Assembly (NCBI GenBank): GCA_027488575.1
Contig: JAIYBJ010000029.1
Location: 62,001-126,000, forward strand
DNA from: Streptomycetaceae bacterium
GTDB taxonomy: Bacteria; Actinomycetota; Actinomycetes; Nanopelagicales; Nanopelagicaceae
Length of the DNA stretch: 64,000 nt
Reading direction: 5' to 3'
Shown here piece by piece: positions 1 to 10,566 of this stretch. Every line of letters begins with the position of its first letter. The stretch's first letter is position 1. The position numbers and the translations under genes were made by a program. The notes beneath the pieces were generated by a model. It had not been told where the DNA came from, ran no database searches, and saw only the letters and a program-made list of their open reading frames with translations.

Positions 1-1250
1 TTGGAGATCCCGCCAAGTTTGGATATGTAGCACATGATGGAACGGTCTTCGTTAAAACTTCACAAGGCGATAAAGCTGTTGGTTCATACCCAGGCAAAAG
101 TGCTGAAGAAGCACTCGCATACTTCGTCAGAAAGTTTGAAGCAGTCGCATCTGAGATTGCTCTTCTTGCAGCTCGCATAACAAGCGGCGCCATGGTCCCA
201 TCTGATGCTCTTGCATCCGTTAAAAAATTGCGAGATCAAGTAAAAGAGATAAACGCTGTTGGAGATCTTGAAGCATTGGCTAATTCTGTGGAACAACTCG
301 AACCACTGATTGAAGGTCACCGTGGAGCCTATGAAGCAAAGAAGGCAGCTGCGGAATCTGAAAAAGCTGCAAAGCGTGCCCAGGTTTTAGTTGAAAAAGA
401 GAAGATTGTTGCAGAAGCAGAGTCACTCGCACTTTCCGAGAGTTGGAAAACAACCGGAGATCGATTGAAAGAACTTCTTGTAGAATGGAAATCCGCCCCA
501 CGTCTAGATAAGAAAACAGATACCGACTTGTGGAAGCGTTTTTCTGCTTCACGCAATAAATTTGATAAGCGTCGCCGCACCCACTTTGCAAATCTTGAAG
601 CAACAACTGCTGTAGTGACAGATGCCAAGAAAAACTTAGTCGCAGAAGCCGAAAAGCTTGCAACGTCAACTGATTGGGTAGCAACAGCTAAAGCTTTCAA
701 ATCATTGATGGATCAATGGAAAGCAGCTGGACGCGGAAAGCCTTCTGATGATGCGAAACTCTGGGCACGATTTAAGAAGGCTCAAGATCAATTCTTCCAA
801 GCTAAAGGTGCAGACCTAGAAAAGCGTGAAGTAACAATGACTGCCAACTTGGCAAAACGCGAAGAACTCATTGTTCAAATTGAAGCATTAGTTCCATTCA
901 CCGACGTCAAAGATGCCAAGAATAAGTTCAGAGATCTTGCGCGCGCATGGGAAAAAATTGGAATGACCAATCGCGATAAGCGTGCGGCACTTGATGCACG
1001 CGTAAGCAAAGTTGAAGAAGCAATCAAGTCAGCTGAAGCAGAAATCTGGCGTAAAACTGATCCAGCAGCGAAGGCACGTGCTGCAGAAGTTGTTGCTCAA
1101 CTTCAAGGAGCAATTGATAATTACGAAAAGATTGCGGCAAAAGCTACTAGCGCAGGCAATGCGAAGAAAGCTGCTGAAGCGCTTGAATCCGCAGCGGCTC
1201 GACGCACCTGGCTTGAAGAAGCACAGAAATCTCTGGCTGATTTTAGTTAA
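1..1250 (+). CDS. DUF349 domain protein, 5' end missing
   Basis: The reading frame is open to the left edge with codons starting at base 3, so the gene begins outside the window; the first internal ATG at 192 is not the real start. About 415 residues are visible. The beginning, with FGYV, DGTVFV and GSYPG motifs, matches the N-terminal region of actinobacterial DUF349 proteins. The rest is Ala/Lys/Glu-rich and helical, with repeated tryptophan-containing three-helix units (SWKTTGDRL, DWVATAKAF, AWEKIG) typical of DUF349 repeats and coiled coils. No catalytic motif is seen and the molecular function is not established. It converges on rel, and the two stop codons share the four bases TTAA. Confidence 0.85.
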   Translation, partial: GDPAKFGYVAHDGTVFVKTSQGDKAVGSYPGKSAEEALAYFVRKFEAVASEIALLAARITSGAMVPSDALASVKKLRDQVKEINAVGDLEALANSVEQLEPLIEGHRGAYEAKKAAAESEKAAKRAQVLVEKEKIVAEAESLALSESWKTTGDRLKELLVEWKSAPRLDKKTDTDLWKRFSASRNKFDKRRRTHFANLEATTAVVTDAKKNLVAEAEKLATSTDWVATAKAFKSLMDQWKAAGRGKPSDDAKLWARFKKAQDQFFQAKGADLEKREVTMTANLAKREELIVQIEALVPFTDVKDAKNKFRDLARAWEKIGMTNRDKRAALDARVSKVEEAIKSAEAEIWRKTDPAAKARAAEVVAQLQGAIDNYEKIAAKATSAGNAKKAAEALESAAARRTWLEEAQKSLADFS

Positions 1251-3409
1251 TTATTGGTGGTGCGATAAACGTCGTACACGCCTTCGACAGAACGAACCGC
1301 CGTTAATACAGCATCTAGGTGAGTTGCATCTGCCATTTCAAATGTGAATCGTGAAATAGCTACACGATCTTTTGTCGTGCTAACGGCCGCACTTAAAATG
1401 TTTACTTGTTGCTCAGAGAGAGTTCTGGTTACATCAGCTAGCAGTCGTGCACGATCCAACGCTTCTACTTGGATATTTACTAGGAACAAGCTTGATGCCC
1501 CGTCAAGCCATTTAACCCCAACAATGCGATCACTCTGATGTAGGCGTAAGTCATCAGCATTAACGCAATCAGTTCGGTGAACTGAAATTCCACTACCTCG
1601 AGTTATGAAGCCCATGATTGGGTCTCCTGGAACAGGTGTGCAACAACGCGCAAGCTTTACAAGGACATCATCTATGCCTTCAACTTTAATTGCGGTGCTT
1701 GAACGTTTTGCAACTGGCGCTCCCCCTGGAACGAAATCCATAGTTGGTTCTGGATGAGAATCTTCCACACCCATGAACAGAACTAACTTGTCGATAATTG
1801 CGGGAGCAGAAACGTGACCATCACCAACTGCTGAATACAGCGCAGAAATATCTGGATATCTCAGCTCGTGTGCTAGTTCTAGGAGTGCATGTCCTGCAAA
1901 AATCTTCTGAAGAGGTAAACCTGCTTTTCGCATTTGTCGTGCAATTGATTCGCGACCAGCTTCGATTGCTTCCTCGCGGCGCTCTTTGCTAAACCACGCT
2001 TTGATCTTCGAGCGGGCTCGTGGACTCTTAACAAAGTTCAGCCAATCGCGAGAAGGCGCAGCTGAATCGCTTTTATTCGTTACAACTTCAACAACGTCAC
2101 CATTATTCAAACGTGTATCAAGGGGTACTAAACGCCCATTGATTTTCGCACCAGCACATCTGTTTCCAACGTCAGTATGAACTGAGTACGCGAAGTCAAC
2201 TGGTGTGGAACCTCCAGGCAAAGCAACCACGCTGCCTTTTGGAGTAAAAACGAATACTTCTGGAGTTCCTAAATCAAAACGTAGTGCTTCAAGAAATTCT
2301 GATGGATCCTCAGTTTCTTTTTGCCATTCATGAAGCTGACGTAACCACAACATCTGAGGTGAAGAGGAGTTTGTGTCAGTGCCGTGCTTGTACTTCCAGT
2401 GTGCGGCGATACCGAACTCAGCTCGTGAGTGCATTTCAAAAGTACGAATCTGAATTTCAATGGCTTTGCCATCAGGCCCTATCACCGTCGTGTGAAGAGA
2501 TTGATACAAATTGAACTTCGGCATTGCTATGTAATCTTTGAAGCGTCCAGGAACTGGCGACCATCTGGCGTGGATTGAACCTAGAACTGCATAGCAATCC
2601 TTAACGTCATTTACGAGAACACGGATTCCGACGAGATCATAAATGTCATTAAACTCTCGACCGCGAACAACCATCTTCTGGTAAACACTGAAAAAATGCT
2701 TCTTGCGACCCGTAACTGTTGCCTCGACATTATCTTTGGCTAAGTCTTCTTCAACGGTCTGAATAACTTCAGAAGTAAGCGCATCTCTAGAGGGACTGCG
2801 TTCTGCAACTAACCTGGAAATCTCCTCAAACTTTTTTGGCTCAAGTACAGCGAATGAAAGATCTTCTAGCTCCCACTTAATGGCATTCATACCCAATCGA
2901 TGAGCAAGGGGTGCATAAATATCTAAGGTTTCACGTGCTTTGCGTTCAGCGCTTTGAGGATCTACATATTTCCAAGTGCGAGCATTATGCAATCGATCTG
3001 CCAATTTAATGACAAGAACTCTAATGTCGCGAGACATAGCAACAACCATCTTGCGTACAGTCTCTGCTTCTGCTGTTGGTCCATAACTCAATTTATCTAA
3101 CTTGGTTACGCCATCTACAAGTGATGAAATTTCATCTCCGAAGTCACTCTTTAGTTGCACAAGTGAATAAGGTGTATCTTCGACAGTGTCATGCAATAAC
3201 GCAGCAATAATCGTTGCGTCATTTAATCCAAGTTCAGAAAGAATGTGAGCTACTGCGACAGGGTGGGTTATGTATTCATCGCCTGATTTACGAAGTTGAC
3301 CACTGTGGGCTGTTTTTGCAACTTCGTAAGCGCGTTCAACCTTTACGACATCAGCCTTCGGATCATGCTCCTTAAGGGAGCTGATTAAAGGTTCTAAGAG
3401 TGTGTCCAT
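1247..3409 (-). CDS. rel: bifunctional (p)ppGpp synthetase/hydrolase Rel
   Basis: Makes and degrades the stringent-response alarmone (p)ppGpp in the cytoplasm. The 720 residues run in the usual long-RSH order: HD hydrolase domain with HDTVEDT at 73-79, synthetase domain at roughly 240-345 with YQSLHTT, TGS domain near 386-446, and a C-terminal ACT domain from about 645. The synthetase carries RFKD, the RXKD form known from bifunctional enzymes rather than the EXDD form of synthesis-only RelA. It is last in the ruvC-ruvA-ruvB-secD-secF-rel unit, 17 bases after secF. Many actinobacteria have apt between secF and rel; it is absent here. The start has no clear Shine-Dalgarno sequence, so translation may depend on upstream genes. 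Confidence 0.97.
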   Translation of the reverse strand: MDTLLEPLISSLKEHDPKADVVKVERAYEVAKTAHSGQLRKSGDEYITHPVAVAHILSELGLNDATIIAALLHDTVEDTPYSLVQLKSDFGDEISSLVDGVTKLDKLSYGPTAEAETVRKMVVAMSRDIRVLVIKLADRLHNARTWKYVDPQSAERKARETLDIYAPLAHRLGMNAIKWELEDLSFAVLEPKKFEEISRLVAERSPSRDALTSEVIQTVEEDLAKDNVEATVTGRKKHFFSVYQKMVVRGREFNDIYDLVGIRVLVNDVKDCYAVLGSIHARWSPVPGRFKDYIAMPKFNLYQSLHTTVIGPDGKAIEIQIRTFEMHSRAEFGIAAHWKYKHGTDTNSSSPQMLWLRQLHEWQKETEDPSEFLEALRFDLGTPEVFVFTPKGSVVALPGGSTPVDFAYSVHTDVGNRCAGAKINGRLVPLDTRLNNGDVVEVVTNKSDSAAPSRDWLNFVKSPRARSKIKAWFSKERREEAIEAGRESIARQMRKAGLPLQKIFAGHALLELAHELRYPDISALYSAVGDGHVSAPAIIDKLVLFMGVEDSHPEPTMDFVPGGAPVAKRSSTAIKVEGIDDVLVKLARCCTPVPGDPIMGFITRGSGISVHRTDCVNADDLRLHQSDRIVGVKWLDGASSLFLVNIQVEALDRARLLADVTRTLSEQQVNILSAAVSTTKDRVAISRFTFEMADATHLDAVLTAVRSVEGVYDVYRTTNN

Positions 3410-3426
3410 CTGGGACGCAAATAAAG

Positions 3427-4485
3427 TTACTTGCGACCTTTACGTTTTGGTTGATTGCGAGGCCCACGTTTTTCTATACCAGCATCTGATGCAGGTGAGC
3501 CAACTGTTGCAACGACTGTTGATGCACCACGTGCATTAATTCGCTTCGCCAGTGCTTTCATTGCTGGTTCACGTTCACGCAATGCAGCTAGCAACGGAGT
3601 TGCAATAAAAATGGATGAGTATGCACCAGTTGCTAGACCAATGAAGAGAGCCAGTGATAAATCCTTTAGTGTTCCAGCACCAAGAAGACCTGCACCAACA
3701 AACAAAATTGAACCTACTGGAAGCAAGGCAACGATGGTTGTATTAATCGAGCGAATTACAGTTTGATTAATAGACAAGTTAGCCGCTTGTGAGTATGTCA
3801 TTTTTGATGTTGAAGTTATAGATCGAGTGTTTTCACGCACTCTGTCGAAAACAACCACCGTGTCATACAGCGAATAACCCAGAATCGTTAAGAATCCAAT
3901 AACGGTTGCCGGCGTAACATCAAAGCCCACGAGAGCATAAATTCCAACGGTGATAAAAACGTCGTGAACTACGGCGATTATGGCCGCAATCGCCATCTTC
4001 GGTTCAAAAGCCATCGCCAAGTAAAGGATTACAACTACTAAAAATCCGATCAATCCATAGAGAGCTTTGCGAGTAATTTCCTTACCCCAGGATGGACCAA
4101 TAATTTGAGTATCAATTGAATCGATACTGACAGCAAATGTTGAAGCAAGCGAATCTTCAACAGCGTTAGATTGAGCAGCAGTTAGAGAACCAGTTTGAAC
4201 ACGAATCTTGTCGTTGCCAACTTTTTGGATAATTTTTTCGCCAGTAATCCCCGCAGAAGTTAAAGCTGATTCTGCCTGGGCGATTGTGCCGCCAGATTTT
4301 GTTACGGTGTAAGAAGATCCGCCTTTAAATTCGATACCAAGGTGCAATCCTTGAAGTGATAGGGCAGCAATCGAAGCGATGATCAAAAGTCCGGAGAGGG
4401 CATACCAGCGTCGACGTTTTCCAATGTAATCAATTGATGTCTCACCCGAATGCAAACGGGCGCCTAATCCTGAAAATTTAGACAT
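3427..4485 (-). CDS. secF: protein translocase subunit SecF
   Basis: Membrane partner of SecD; together they use the proton gradient to help pull proteins out of the SecYEG channel. The 352-residue protein has a first TM segment near residues 28-46, the SecF signature GIEFKGGSSY at 50-59, a short periplasmic domain, then five more hydrophobic segments including the conserved GYSLYDTVVVFDRVREN motif. The C-terminus is a strongly basic tail (KRGPRNQPKRKGRK), common in actinobacterial SecF. Only three bases separate it from the secD stop, so the two are co-translated. Confidence 0.97.
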   Translation of the reverse strand: MSKFSGLGARLHSGETSIDYIGKRRRWYALSGLLIIASIAALSLQGLHLGIEFKGGSSYTVTKSGGTIAQAESALTSAGITGEKIIQKVGNDKIRVQTGSLTAAQSNAVEDSLASTFAVSIDSIDTQIIGPSWGKEITRKALYGLIGFLVVVILYLAMAFEPKMAIAAIIAVVHDVFITVGIYALVGFDVTPATVIGFLTILGYSLYDTVVVFDRVRENTRSITSTSKMTYSQAANLSINQTVIRSINTTIVALLPVGSILFVGAGLLGAGTLKDLSLALFIGLATGAYSSIFIATPLLAALREREPAMKALAKRINARGASTVVATVGSPASDAGIEKRGPRNQPKRKGRK

Positions 4486-4488
4486 GGC

Positions 4489-6012
4489 TTACGCCTCCTT
4501 TGTTACATGAGATGAATGGCCGAAACTCTTTGCGGAAACTCCAGAAAGGGCGTGCCCCGAGTTAAAGAATTTTAACCTAGCTAAAAATACTGTCAGCGGC
4601 TTTGTAAAGAAGAATACGACAATGAGGTCGACTAGCGTTGTAAGTCCCAAAGTGAAAGCGAATCCTCGCACACCACCTACTGCGAATAAATATAGAAGAA
4701 TCGCTGAAATAATTGAGACGAAGTCAGCAACCACAATTGTTCGACGCGCTTTGGTCCAACCAGTTTCAACAGCTGATCGCAATGATCGACCATCACGAAC
4801 TTCATCTCGAATACGTTCGAAATAAACGATAAATGAGTCGGCAGTAATACCGATTGCAACAATTGCACCCGCAATACCCGCCAAGGTCAGTGTGAACCCA
4901 ATCCACTTACCCAAAAGCAAGAAGGCCATGTATACAAGGGCCGCAGCGACAACTAATGAACCAACTGAAACAAGTCCCAAGCCACGGTAATACAGGATGG
5001 AATATAGGAAGATCAAAATAAATCCAAGTAAACCGGCCAATAAGCCAGCATCTAATTGATCTGCTCCTAGTGTTGGAGAAACTTGTTGAATTTCTCCACG
5101 ATCAAAGGCCAGAGGAAGTGCACCGTACTTGAGTACATTTGCTAAATCCTGCGCTTCAAGTTGTGTAAAGGATCCTGTAATTTGCGCATTGCCTGAAGGA
5201 ATTGCTTCATTGATTCGTGGCGCAGAAACTACTAAACCATCAAGAACAATTGCTACTTGATTTTGCGGGCTAGGTAATGAAGTTACGCGGGCAGTGATAT
5301 CAGCAAATGCTCTTGTTCCTTCGCCGTTAAAGACCAGTGAAACAAACCATGCGTTTCCGCCTTGTTGATCAATACCGGCAGTTGCTTTTGAAACTTGGCG
5401 ACCAAGAACTTCTGCTTTAGCCAAAATGTACTTCGCCCCACCATTGCGATCACACGCAACAATCGCACTATCGGCATTGTCTGAGCCAGTTCCCTGCAAG
5501 TTCTCTGGGTTGGTGCAATCAAGGGCTGCAAATTGCGCGTTGAGCTCTGGTGTTACCGCTGCATCAGGCGTTGCTGTCGGATCTGTTGGCGCCGCAGATG
5601 GTGTTCCGGCAGCAGTTGCTAATACTTGTCTAAATCTGAGTTCAGCAGTTTGGCCGACTAGTTCTACGACACGACGACCAGTGTCGCCAGGAATTGAAAT
5701 AATAATTTGACGATTTGTGCCGCTACCTTGAGCTGCAACTTCACTTTCAGCAACACCCAATGAGTTAACGCGCTGGCGAATAATCGAAACTGCTTGATCA
5801 ATAGCTTCTGTTGTTACTTTGCCACTATCACCTGGAGCAATTCGAGGTTGCAAAGTAACGCTTGTGCCACCGCGAAGATCTAAACCGAGTCGTACTGATG
5901 TTGCTCCAGTGATAAACACTGTTGCAAGCAGAGCGACCATGATCAGACCCAGGATTAGAAGGGTGCGTCCCGGACGGGTGGCGTTCTTAATTGGCTTATT
6001 CGCTGTAGACAT
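4489..6012 (-). CDS. secD: protein translocase subunit SecD
   Basis: Large subunit of the SecDF export motor. The 507-residue protein has one N-terminal TM segment (about 17-37), the conserved LGLDLRGGTS motif at 42-51, a large extracytoplasmic domain with an Ala/Pro/Thr-rich insertion near 150-170, and a C-terminal group of five TM segments with the AIGITADSFIVYFERIRDE motif. It follows ruvB after only 11 bases. yajC, which usually sits between ruvB and secD in actinobacteria, is missing. A TAGACT element lies 8 bases before the ATG and overlaps the ruvB stop, so secD may also have its own start of transcription. Confidence 0.97.
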   Translation of the reverse strand: MSTANKPIKNATRPGRTLLILGLIMVALLATVFITGATSVRLGLDLRGGTSVTLQPRIAPGDSGKVTTEAIDQAVSIIRQRVNSLGVAESEVAAQGSGTNRQIIISIPGDTGRRVVELVGQTAELRFRQVLATAAGTPSAAPTDPTATPDAAVTPELNAQFAALDCTNPENLQGTGSDNADSAIVACDRNGGAKYILAKAEVLGRQVSKATAGIDQQGGNAWFVSLVFNGEGTRAFADITARVTSLPSPQNQVAIVLDGLVVSAPRINEAIPSGNAQITGSFTQLEAQDLANVLKYGALPLAFDRGEIQQVSPTLGADQLDAGLLAGLLGFILIFLYSILYYRGLGLVSVGSLVVAAALVYMAFLLLGKWIGFTLTLAGIAGAIVAIGITADSFIVYFERIRDEVRDGRSLRSAVETGWTKARRTIVVADFVSIISAILLYLFAVGGVRGFAFTLGLTTLVDLIVVFFFTKPLTVFLARLKFFNSGHALSGVSAKSFGHSSHVTKEA

Positions 6013-6023
6013 AGGTGCAGAGT

Positions 6024-7076
6024 CTAGGCGTGATTATCAGGCGTGTCGAAAAGACCGGGAGTAGTAGCCAAATCTGCAGGCGGAGTGCGCCCAATATGAG
6101 TCCAACCCAGTGGTGTCGCAATTCGGCCACGAGATGTTCGCGCCATAAACCCATTTCTGACCAAGAATGGTTCAGCGACAGATTCCACGGTTTCTGTTTC
6201 TTCTCCAACTGCTATGGCCAGTGTTGATAGTCCCACCGGCCCACCATTGAATCTCTCAATCAATGCGGTGAGCACTGCACGATCCAAACGATCCAAACCT
6301 TTTTCATCAACTTCATACATGAGCAATGCCGACATTGCATGCTCATGCGAGAGTGCGTTGCTTCCCTGTACTTGTGCAAAATCTCGAACTCTTCGTAACA
6401 ACCTGTTGGCAATTCTTGGGGTGCCGCGTGAGCGCCCCGCAACTTCATCAACCGCTTTTGAATCAATGCTTAATCCAAGTAATTGTGCACTTCTTGTAAT
6501 CACTGTTGCTAAATCTTTTTCGTCATAGAAATCAAGGTGTGCCGTAAATCCGAAACGATCGCGCAGCGGACTTGGAAGTAATCCGGCACGAGTGGTAGCG
6601 CCAACAAGAGTAAATCGTGGAAGCTGCAATGGAATTGCGGTGGCACCAGGTCCCTTACCAACTACAACATCTACCCTGAAATCCTCCATTGCAAGGTATA
6701 GGAGTTCTTCTGCAGGTCGTGGCAATCTATGTATTTCATCCAGAAACAAAATTTCGCCTTCAACTAATGAAGAAAGAATCGCCGCTAAATCACCCGCGTG
6801 TGTTATTGCCGGTCCACTGGTCACACGAATAGGGGTATTCATCTCACTAGCCAAAATCAAGGCCAAAGTTGTCTTACCTAAACCTGGCGGCCCTGAAAGC
6901 AATATGTGATCGGCTGCGCTTTCTCGTTTTCTAGCAGCAGTAAGGAGTACATCGATTTGTTGGCGCACTCGATCTTGGCCAATGAAATCATTTAATGTCT
7001 TAGGCCGCAGTGCGTGTTCCGCGGCGCCGTCATCGCTTCGCAATGCAGGAGTAACCAAGCGATCATCTGACGTCAT
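6024..7076 (-). CDS. ruvB: Holliday junction branch migration ATPase RuvB
   Basis: Hexameric AAA+ motor that drives branch migration on RuvA-bound Holliday junctions. The 350 residues show Walker A GPPGLGKT at 62-69, Walker B ILFLDEIH at 109-116, the sensor 1 stretch LVGATTRAG near 157-165, and the arginine finger in LRDRFG at 171-176. A winged-helix DNA-binding domain forms the C-terminus (GWTHIGR). Length and motif order are normal. The ATG overlaps the ruvA stop as ATGA. Confidence 0.98.
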   Translation of the reverse strand: MTSDDRLVTPALRSDDGAAEHALRPKTLNDFIGQDRVRQQIDVLLTAARKRESAADHILLSGPPGLGKTTLALILASEMNTPIRVTSGPAITHAGDLAAILSSLVEGEILFLDEIHRLPRPAEELLYLAMEDFRVDVVVGKGPGATAIPLQLPRFTLVGATTRAGLLPSPLRDRFGFTAHLDFYDEKDLATVITRSAQLLGLSIDSKAVDEVAGRSRGTPRIANRLLRRVRDFAQVQGSNALSHEHAMSALLMYEVDEKGLDRLDRAVLTALIERFNGGPVGLSTLAIAVGEETETVESVAEPFLVRNGFMARTSRGRIATPLGWTHIGRTPPADLATTPGLFDTPDNHA

Positions 7077-7672
7077 TTTTTACCACTTTGAAGTGTCAAC
7101 TTGAGTAACGCGCCGAGCTCCATAGAAGCAATGTCATCCTGAGAAACAGTTGATAAAACAGTATTAATAGCCTCATCCGAATCTTTTGCTGAAAATCCAA
7201 GAGAGATCAATGCACTCGCTAATTGTTCGCGCCATACAGGTTGGTGAGAAATTCTTGCACCGCCGTGACCAAAGTCAGATAACTTGGATTTGAGTTCTAG
7301 TACCAAACGCTGTGCACCCTTTTTGCCGATGCCTGGGACTTTTTCAATTACTGAAATGTTCTCAGTATTTACTGCCTGTGCTAACTCTGAGGGTGTTAAC
7401 GCCCCCAAAATTGAGAGCGCTACCTTGGGCCCGATACCAGAAACAGTTTGGACTAGTTCAAACAGAACTCGCGATGCTTCATCACTAAAGCCATAGAGAG
7501 TTAATGAATCTTCGCGCACAACAAGAGATGTAAAAAGATGAGCCGGTGCACCTATAGTCAATGACGAGCTGGTGTGAGAGTTTATTAATACATTCATACC
7601 TACTCCCCCTACTTCAACAATTGCTCGGTCAAGAGATAGTGACTTAACTACTCCGTTTAGTGTTGCAATCAT
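7073..7672 (-). CDS. ruvA: Holliday junction DNA helicase subunit RuvA
   Basis: Tetrameric junction-binding protein that loads RuvB. I place the start at the ATG at 7672, giving 199 residues beginning MIATLNGVV, because this matches the OB-fold start of RuvA and produces an ATGA overlap with the ruvC stop. A longer in-frame reading from 7753 adds 27 residues that belong to ruvC coding sequence. Two helix-hairpin-helix motifs are visible ([10 protein letters not shown] and [12 protein letters not shown]), and domain III at the C-terminus ends in a serine/lysine tail. Overlaps on both sides indicate tight translational coupling in ruvCAB. Confidence 0.97.
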   Translation of the reverse strand: MIATLNGVVKSLSLDRAIVEVGGVGMNVLINSHTSSSLTIGAPAHLFTSLVVREDSLTLYGFSDEASRVLFELVQTVSGIGPKVALSILGALTPSELAQAVNTENISVIEKVPGIGKKGAQRLVLELKSKLSDFGHGGARISHQPVWREQLASALISLGFSAKDSDEAINTVLSTVSQDDIASMELGALLKLTLQSGKK

Positions 7673-8202
7673 CGAAGTGCGGCCAATCTCTTCTTTTCGG
7701 CGGCTACTGCACTCTTGATTTTTGAGTTCGCACCCCCGCGCCAAATATGACAAATTGCTAACGCAAGAGCATCTGCGCTGTCTGCAGGTTTAGGTATCTC
7801 TTGAAGATTCAATAACCGTTTTACCATCTCGGAAACTTGTGACTTGTTGGCTCTTCCTGATCCAGTAACCGCAGCTTTAACTTCACTAGGAGTGTGCATG
7901 AATACTGGAATGTTATTTTGAGCTGCAACCAATAGTGCAATCCCAGCAGCTTGTGCGGTTCCCATCACTGTTCGTACATTGTGTTGGGAGAAAACTCTTT
8001 CCACTGCGATCACATCGGGTGAATACTTTTGTACCCATTGAGTTATTTCAGAGTGAAGGGAAAGTAGTCGATCATCAAGGTCAGCATCTGTTGGCGTCAT
8101 GATGACTCCAACGCCATCGAGTGACAAAGTAGAACCAGGTGCACCAGAGACGATGCCTACTCCGCATCTAGTTAAACCTGGATCAATGCCCAAAACTCGC
8201 AT
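7669..8202 (-). CDS. ruvC: Holliday junction resolvase RuvC
   Basis: Endonuclease that cuts Holliday junctions in the RuvABC complex. The 177-residue protein begins [14 protein letters not shown], giving catalytic Asp7 in the RNase H-like fold. The second acidic residue is in AVERVF near residue 69, and the C-terminal pair is in [16 protein letters not shown] box lies exactly six bases before the ATG, so the mRNA is probably leaderless and starts the ruvCAB-secDF-rel unit separately from yebC. Confidence 0.97.
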   Translation of the reverse strand: MRVLGIDPGLTRCGVGIVSGAPGSTLSLDGVGVIMTPTDADLDDRLLSLHSEITQWVQKYSPDVIAVERVFSQHNVRTVMGTAQAAGIALLVAAQNNIPVFMHTPSEVKAAVTGSGRANKSQVSEMVKRLLNLQEIPKPADSADALALAICHIWRGGANSKIKSAVAAEKKRLAALR

Positions 8203-8208
8203 GGCGCT

Positions 8209-8214
8209 AGCCTA
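8209..8214 (-). promoter_or_regulatory. -10 box of leaderless ruvC promoter
   Basis: On the minus strand this reads TAGGCT, followed by six bases (AGCGCC) and the ruvC ATG. The same TAGGCT-N6-start arrangement is found before thrS, the EF-G-like gene, lipB and the RDD gene. Confidence 0.7.
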
Positions 8215-8232
8215 AGAGGTTCAGTCTTAAAA

Positions 8233-8985
8233 TTAAGCCAGACTCGCCATTACTTCATCAGACACATCAGCGTTACTGAAGACATTCTGAACATCATCTA
8301 GCTCTTCAATCGCATCAATTAGTTCAAATACCTTTGTTGCCGAATCCGCATCTAAATCGATTGTCATGGAAGGGACAAAAGATGAATCTGCAGATTCATA
8401 ATCAATACCAGCGCTTTGCAACGCTGTGCGAGCTGCAACTAGATCACTTGCTTCGCAAATAATCTCAAATGACTCACCGTTATCTTTTACCTCTTCTGCA
8501 CCGGCTTCGAGAACAGCTTCGAGAATAGATTCTTCTGTAGCACCCGATGCTTTGTTAACTGTGATTAAACCTTTGCGATTAAACAAATATGAAACAGAAC
8601 CTGGATCTGCCATAGAACCGCCGTTGCGAGTAACTGCGACGCGCACTTCTGAAGCAGCGCGGTTTCTGTTATCTGATAAACACTCAATCATGATTGCAAC
8701 ACCTGATGGGCCATATCCCTCGTACATAATTGTTTCCCAATTAGCTCCACCAGATTCAAGACCAGCTCCACGCTTTATTGCTCGGTCAATATTGTCTGCA
8801 GGCATTGAGTTTTTCTTAGCTTTTGCAACTGCATCAAAAAGTGTTGGGTTTCCGTCCATGTCGGGACCACCGTTACGTGAGGCCACTTCAATTGCTTTAA
8901 TCAGCTTGGCAAAGTTTTTTGCGCGACGACTATCGATGACAGCCTTCTTATGCTTAGTTGTCGCCCACTTGGAATGGCCGGACAT
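8233..8985 (-). CDS. yebC: YebC/PmpR family protein
   Basis: Member of the YebC/TACO1 family, which has been described as a DNA-binding regulator and, more recently, as a factor helping ribosomes through proline stretches. The 250-residue sequence starts with the family signature [14 protein letters not shown] and contains the central [17 protein letters not shown] segment and the FNRKGLI motif. A good Shine-Dalgarno sequence (GGTGAGG) sits seven bases before the ATG, and a GATAAT-like -10 lies further upstream, so this gene has a conventional leader unlike its neighbour ruvC. Placement between pdxT and ruvC is the standard actinobacterial order. Confidence 0.96.
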   Translation of the reverse strand: MSGHSKWATTKHKKAVIDSRRAKNFAKLIKAIEVASRNGGPDMDGNPTLFDAVAKAKKNSMPADNIDRAIKRGAGLESGGANWETIMYEGYGPSGVAIMIECLSDNRNRAASEVRVAVTRNGGSMADPGSVSYLFNRKGLITVNKASGATEESILEAVLEAGAEEVKDNGESFEIICEASDLVAARTALQSAGIDYESADSSFVPSMTIDLDADSATKVFELIDAIEELDDVQNVFSNADVSDEVMASLA

Positions 8986-9048
8986 TTAACACCTCACCTG
9001 ATAGTTCAAAAATCGATTATCTAACTTTATCGTAACTTTCTGATGCCC

Positions 9049-9654
9049 TTACTTGCAGACTTTTTCCAGGAAATACCGATGAACACTGTAGTCATCCGTA
9101 ATTTCAGGGTGAAATGCTGTGGCCAATAGATGGTCTTGCCGCACAGCAACGGCGTGGGCTTTGCTGTCGCTTCCTTCGTAACTTGCTAGAACCTCAACAC
9201 CTTTGCCAATTTTTTCAACCCATGGTGCTCTGATGAAGACTGCTCGTATGGGTGTACTTGAAATAGCCGGCGCCGAAATATCAGTTTCAAAAGAATCAAC
9301 CTGGCGACCAAAAGCATTGCGACGAACGGTGATATCAATGCCACCGAAAGTTTCCTGTCCATCTTTGGCTGCAACTATGTGATCTGCCAACATAATCATT
9401 CCGGCGCATGATCCATACGTCGGCATACCTGAAGCAATACGCTTCTTAATGGGTTCGAATATCTCAAATGTTTTTGCTAACGAAACTATTGTTGTTGATT
9501 CTCCCCCAGGAATTATGAGTGCATCAATTTTTTCTAATTCACCAACCCTGCGTACTTCCGTGGCTTCTACGTTGCAGTGATTAAGGGCGCTTATATGCTC
9601 GCGAAAATCTCCTTGTAAAGCTAAAACACCAACACGCAAGTTTTTACTTACCAA
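9049..9654 (-). CDS. pdxT: pyridoxal 5'-phosphate synthase glutaminase subunit PdxT
   Basis: Glutaminase that releases ammonia for PLP synthesis by PdxS. The 201 residues include the glycine-rich GGESTT motif at 50-55, nucleophile Cys83 in GSCAGM, and the His-Glu pair in FHPEIT near the C-terminus, completing the class I amidotransferase triad. The start overlaps the end of pdxS by seven bases, so the two subunits are translated together. Confidence 0.97.
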   Translation of the reverse strand: MVSKNLRVGVLALQGDFREHISALNHCNVEATEVRRVGELEKIDALIIPGGESTTIVSLAKTFEIFEPIKKRIASGMPTYGSCAGMIMLADHIVAAKDGQETFGGIDITVRRNAFGRQVDSFETDISAPAISSTPIRAVFIRAPWVEKIGKGVEVLASYEGSDSKAHAVAVRQDHLLATAFHPEITDDYSVHRYFLEKVCK

Positions 9655-10535
9655 CCACGTTCGGAGAGTCTATGTGGAGCTGGCAGATCGGCAACGTTGA
9701 TTCCAACCATTGCTTCACCAAGCCCACGAGAAGCATCACCAACAACTTTTGGATCATTAAAGAAAGTAGTTGCTTTCACACATGCAGATGCTCGACGCTG
9801 TGGATCACCGGATTTGAAGATTCCAGAACCGATAAACACGCCATCTGCTCCCATTTGCATCATGAGCGCGGCATCGGCAGGAGTTGCAATACCTCCAGCA
9901 GTGAAAAGAACTACTGGGAGTTTTCCATTTGCTGCTACTTCCTTAACTAAATCATAAGGAGCCTGCATCTCTTTGGCTGCAACGTAGAGTTCATCTTCGC
10001 GCATTGATGTAAGGCGGCGAATTTCTCCACCAATTTGGCGCATGTGTGTCATTGCATTGGAAACATCGCCGGTGCCGGCTTCACCCTTAGAGCGAATCAT
10101 TGCGGCACCCTCATTAATACGTCGAAGCGCTTCGCCTAAATTGGTTGCACCACAAACGAAGGGAACTGTGAAATCCCATTTGTTAATGTGATTTGTGTAA
10201 TCAGTTGGAGTTAATACTTCTGACTCGTCAATGTAATCCACGCCTAAGCTTTGAAGAATCTGCGCTTCTACGAAATGTCCGATGCGCGCCTTGGCCATAA
10301 CAGGAATTGAAACCGCGGCTTGAATCGCTGCAATCATGTCAGGATCTGACATACGAGCTACGCCACCTTGCGCGCGGATATCAGCAGGAACTCTTTCAAG
10401 TGCCATGACAGCAACAGCGCCAGCATCTTCGGCAATTTTTGCTTGCTCAACATTGACAACGTCCATGATGACGCCGCCCTTAAGCATTTCTGCCATTCCG
10501 CGCTTTACGCGAGATGTTCCGCTTTCTTGTGCCAT
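9648..10535 (-). CDS. pdxS: pyridoxal 5'-phosphate synthase lyase subunit PdxS
   Basis: Condenses ribose 5-phosphate, glyceraldehyde 3-phosphate and ammonia into PLP. I start at the ATG at 10535 ([14 protein letters not shown], 295 residues) because it has a strong GGGGAG Shine-Dalgarno sequence and matches the family N-terminus. A reading from 10598 would add 21 unrelated residues and run into the upstream gene. Conserved features include the MDVVNVEQA strand, [10 protein letters not shown] with the imine-forming lysine, and the phosphate-binding KGEAGTGDV loop. Confidence 0.97.
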   Translation of the reverse strand: MAQESGTSRVKRGMAEMLKGGVIMDVVNVEQAKIAEDAGAVAVMALERVPADIRAQGGVARMSDPDMIAAIQAAVSIPVMAKARIGHFVEAQILQSLGVDYIDESEVLTPTDYTNHINKWDFTVPFVCGATNLGEALRRINEGAAMIRSKGEAGTGDVSNAMTHMRQIGGEIRRLTSMREDELYVAAKEMQAPYDLVKEVAANGKLPVVLFTAGGIATPADAALMMQMGADGVFIGSGIFKSGDPQRRASACVKATTFFNDPKVVGDASRGLGEAMVGINVADLPAPHRLSERGW

Positions 10536-10566
10536 TACGACTCCCCGTATGAATAGGTCGCTAATA

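Noticed and set aside
7673-7753. Longer RuvA start
   Set aside because: The 27 extra residues are ruvC sequence in another frame; MIATLNGVV with the ATGA overlap is the expected start.
8426-8989. 187-residue plus-strand frame opposite yebC
   Set aside because: Antisense shadow of a conserved gene with low-complexity, Arg/Ser-rich content.
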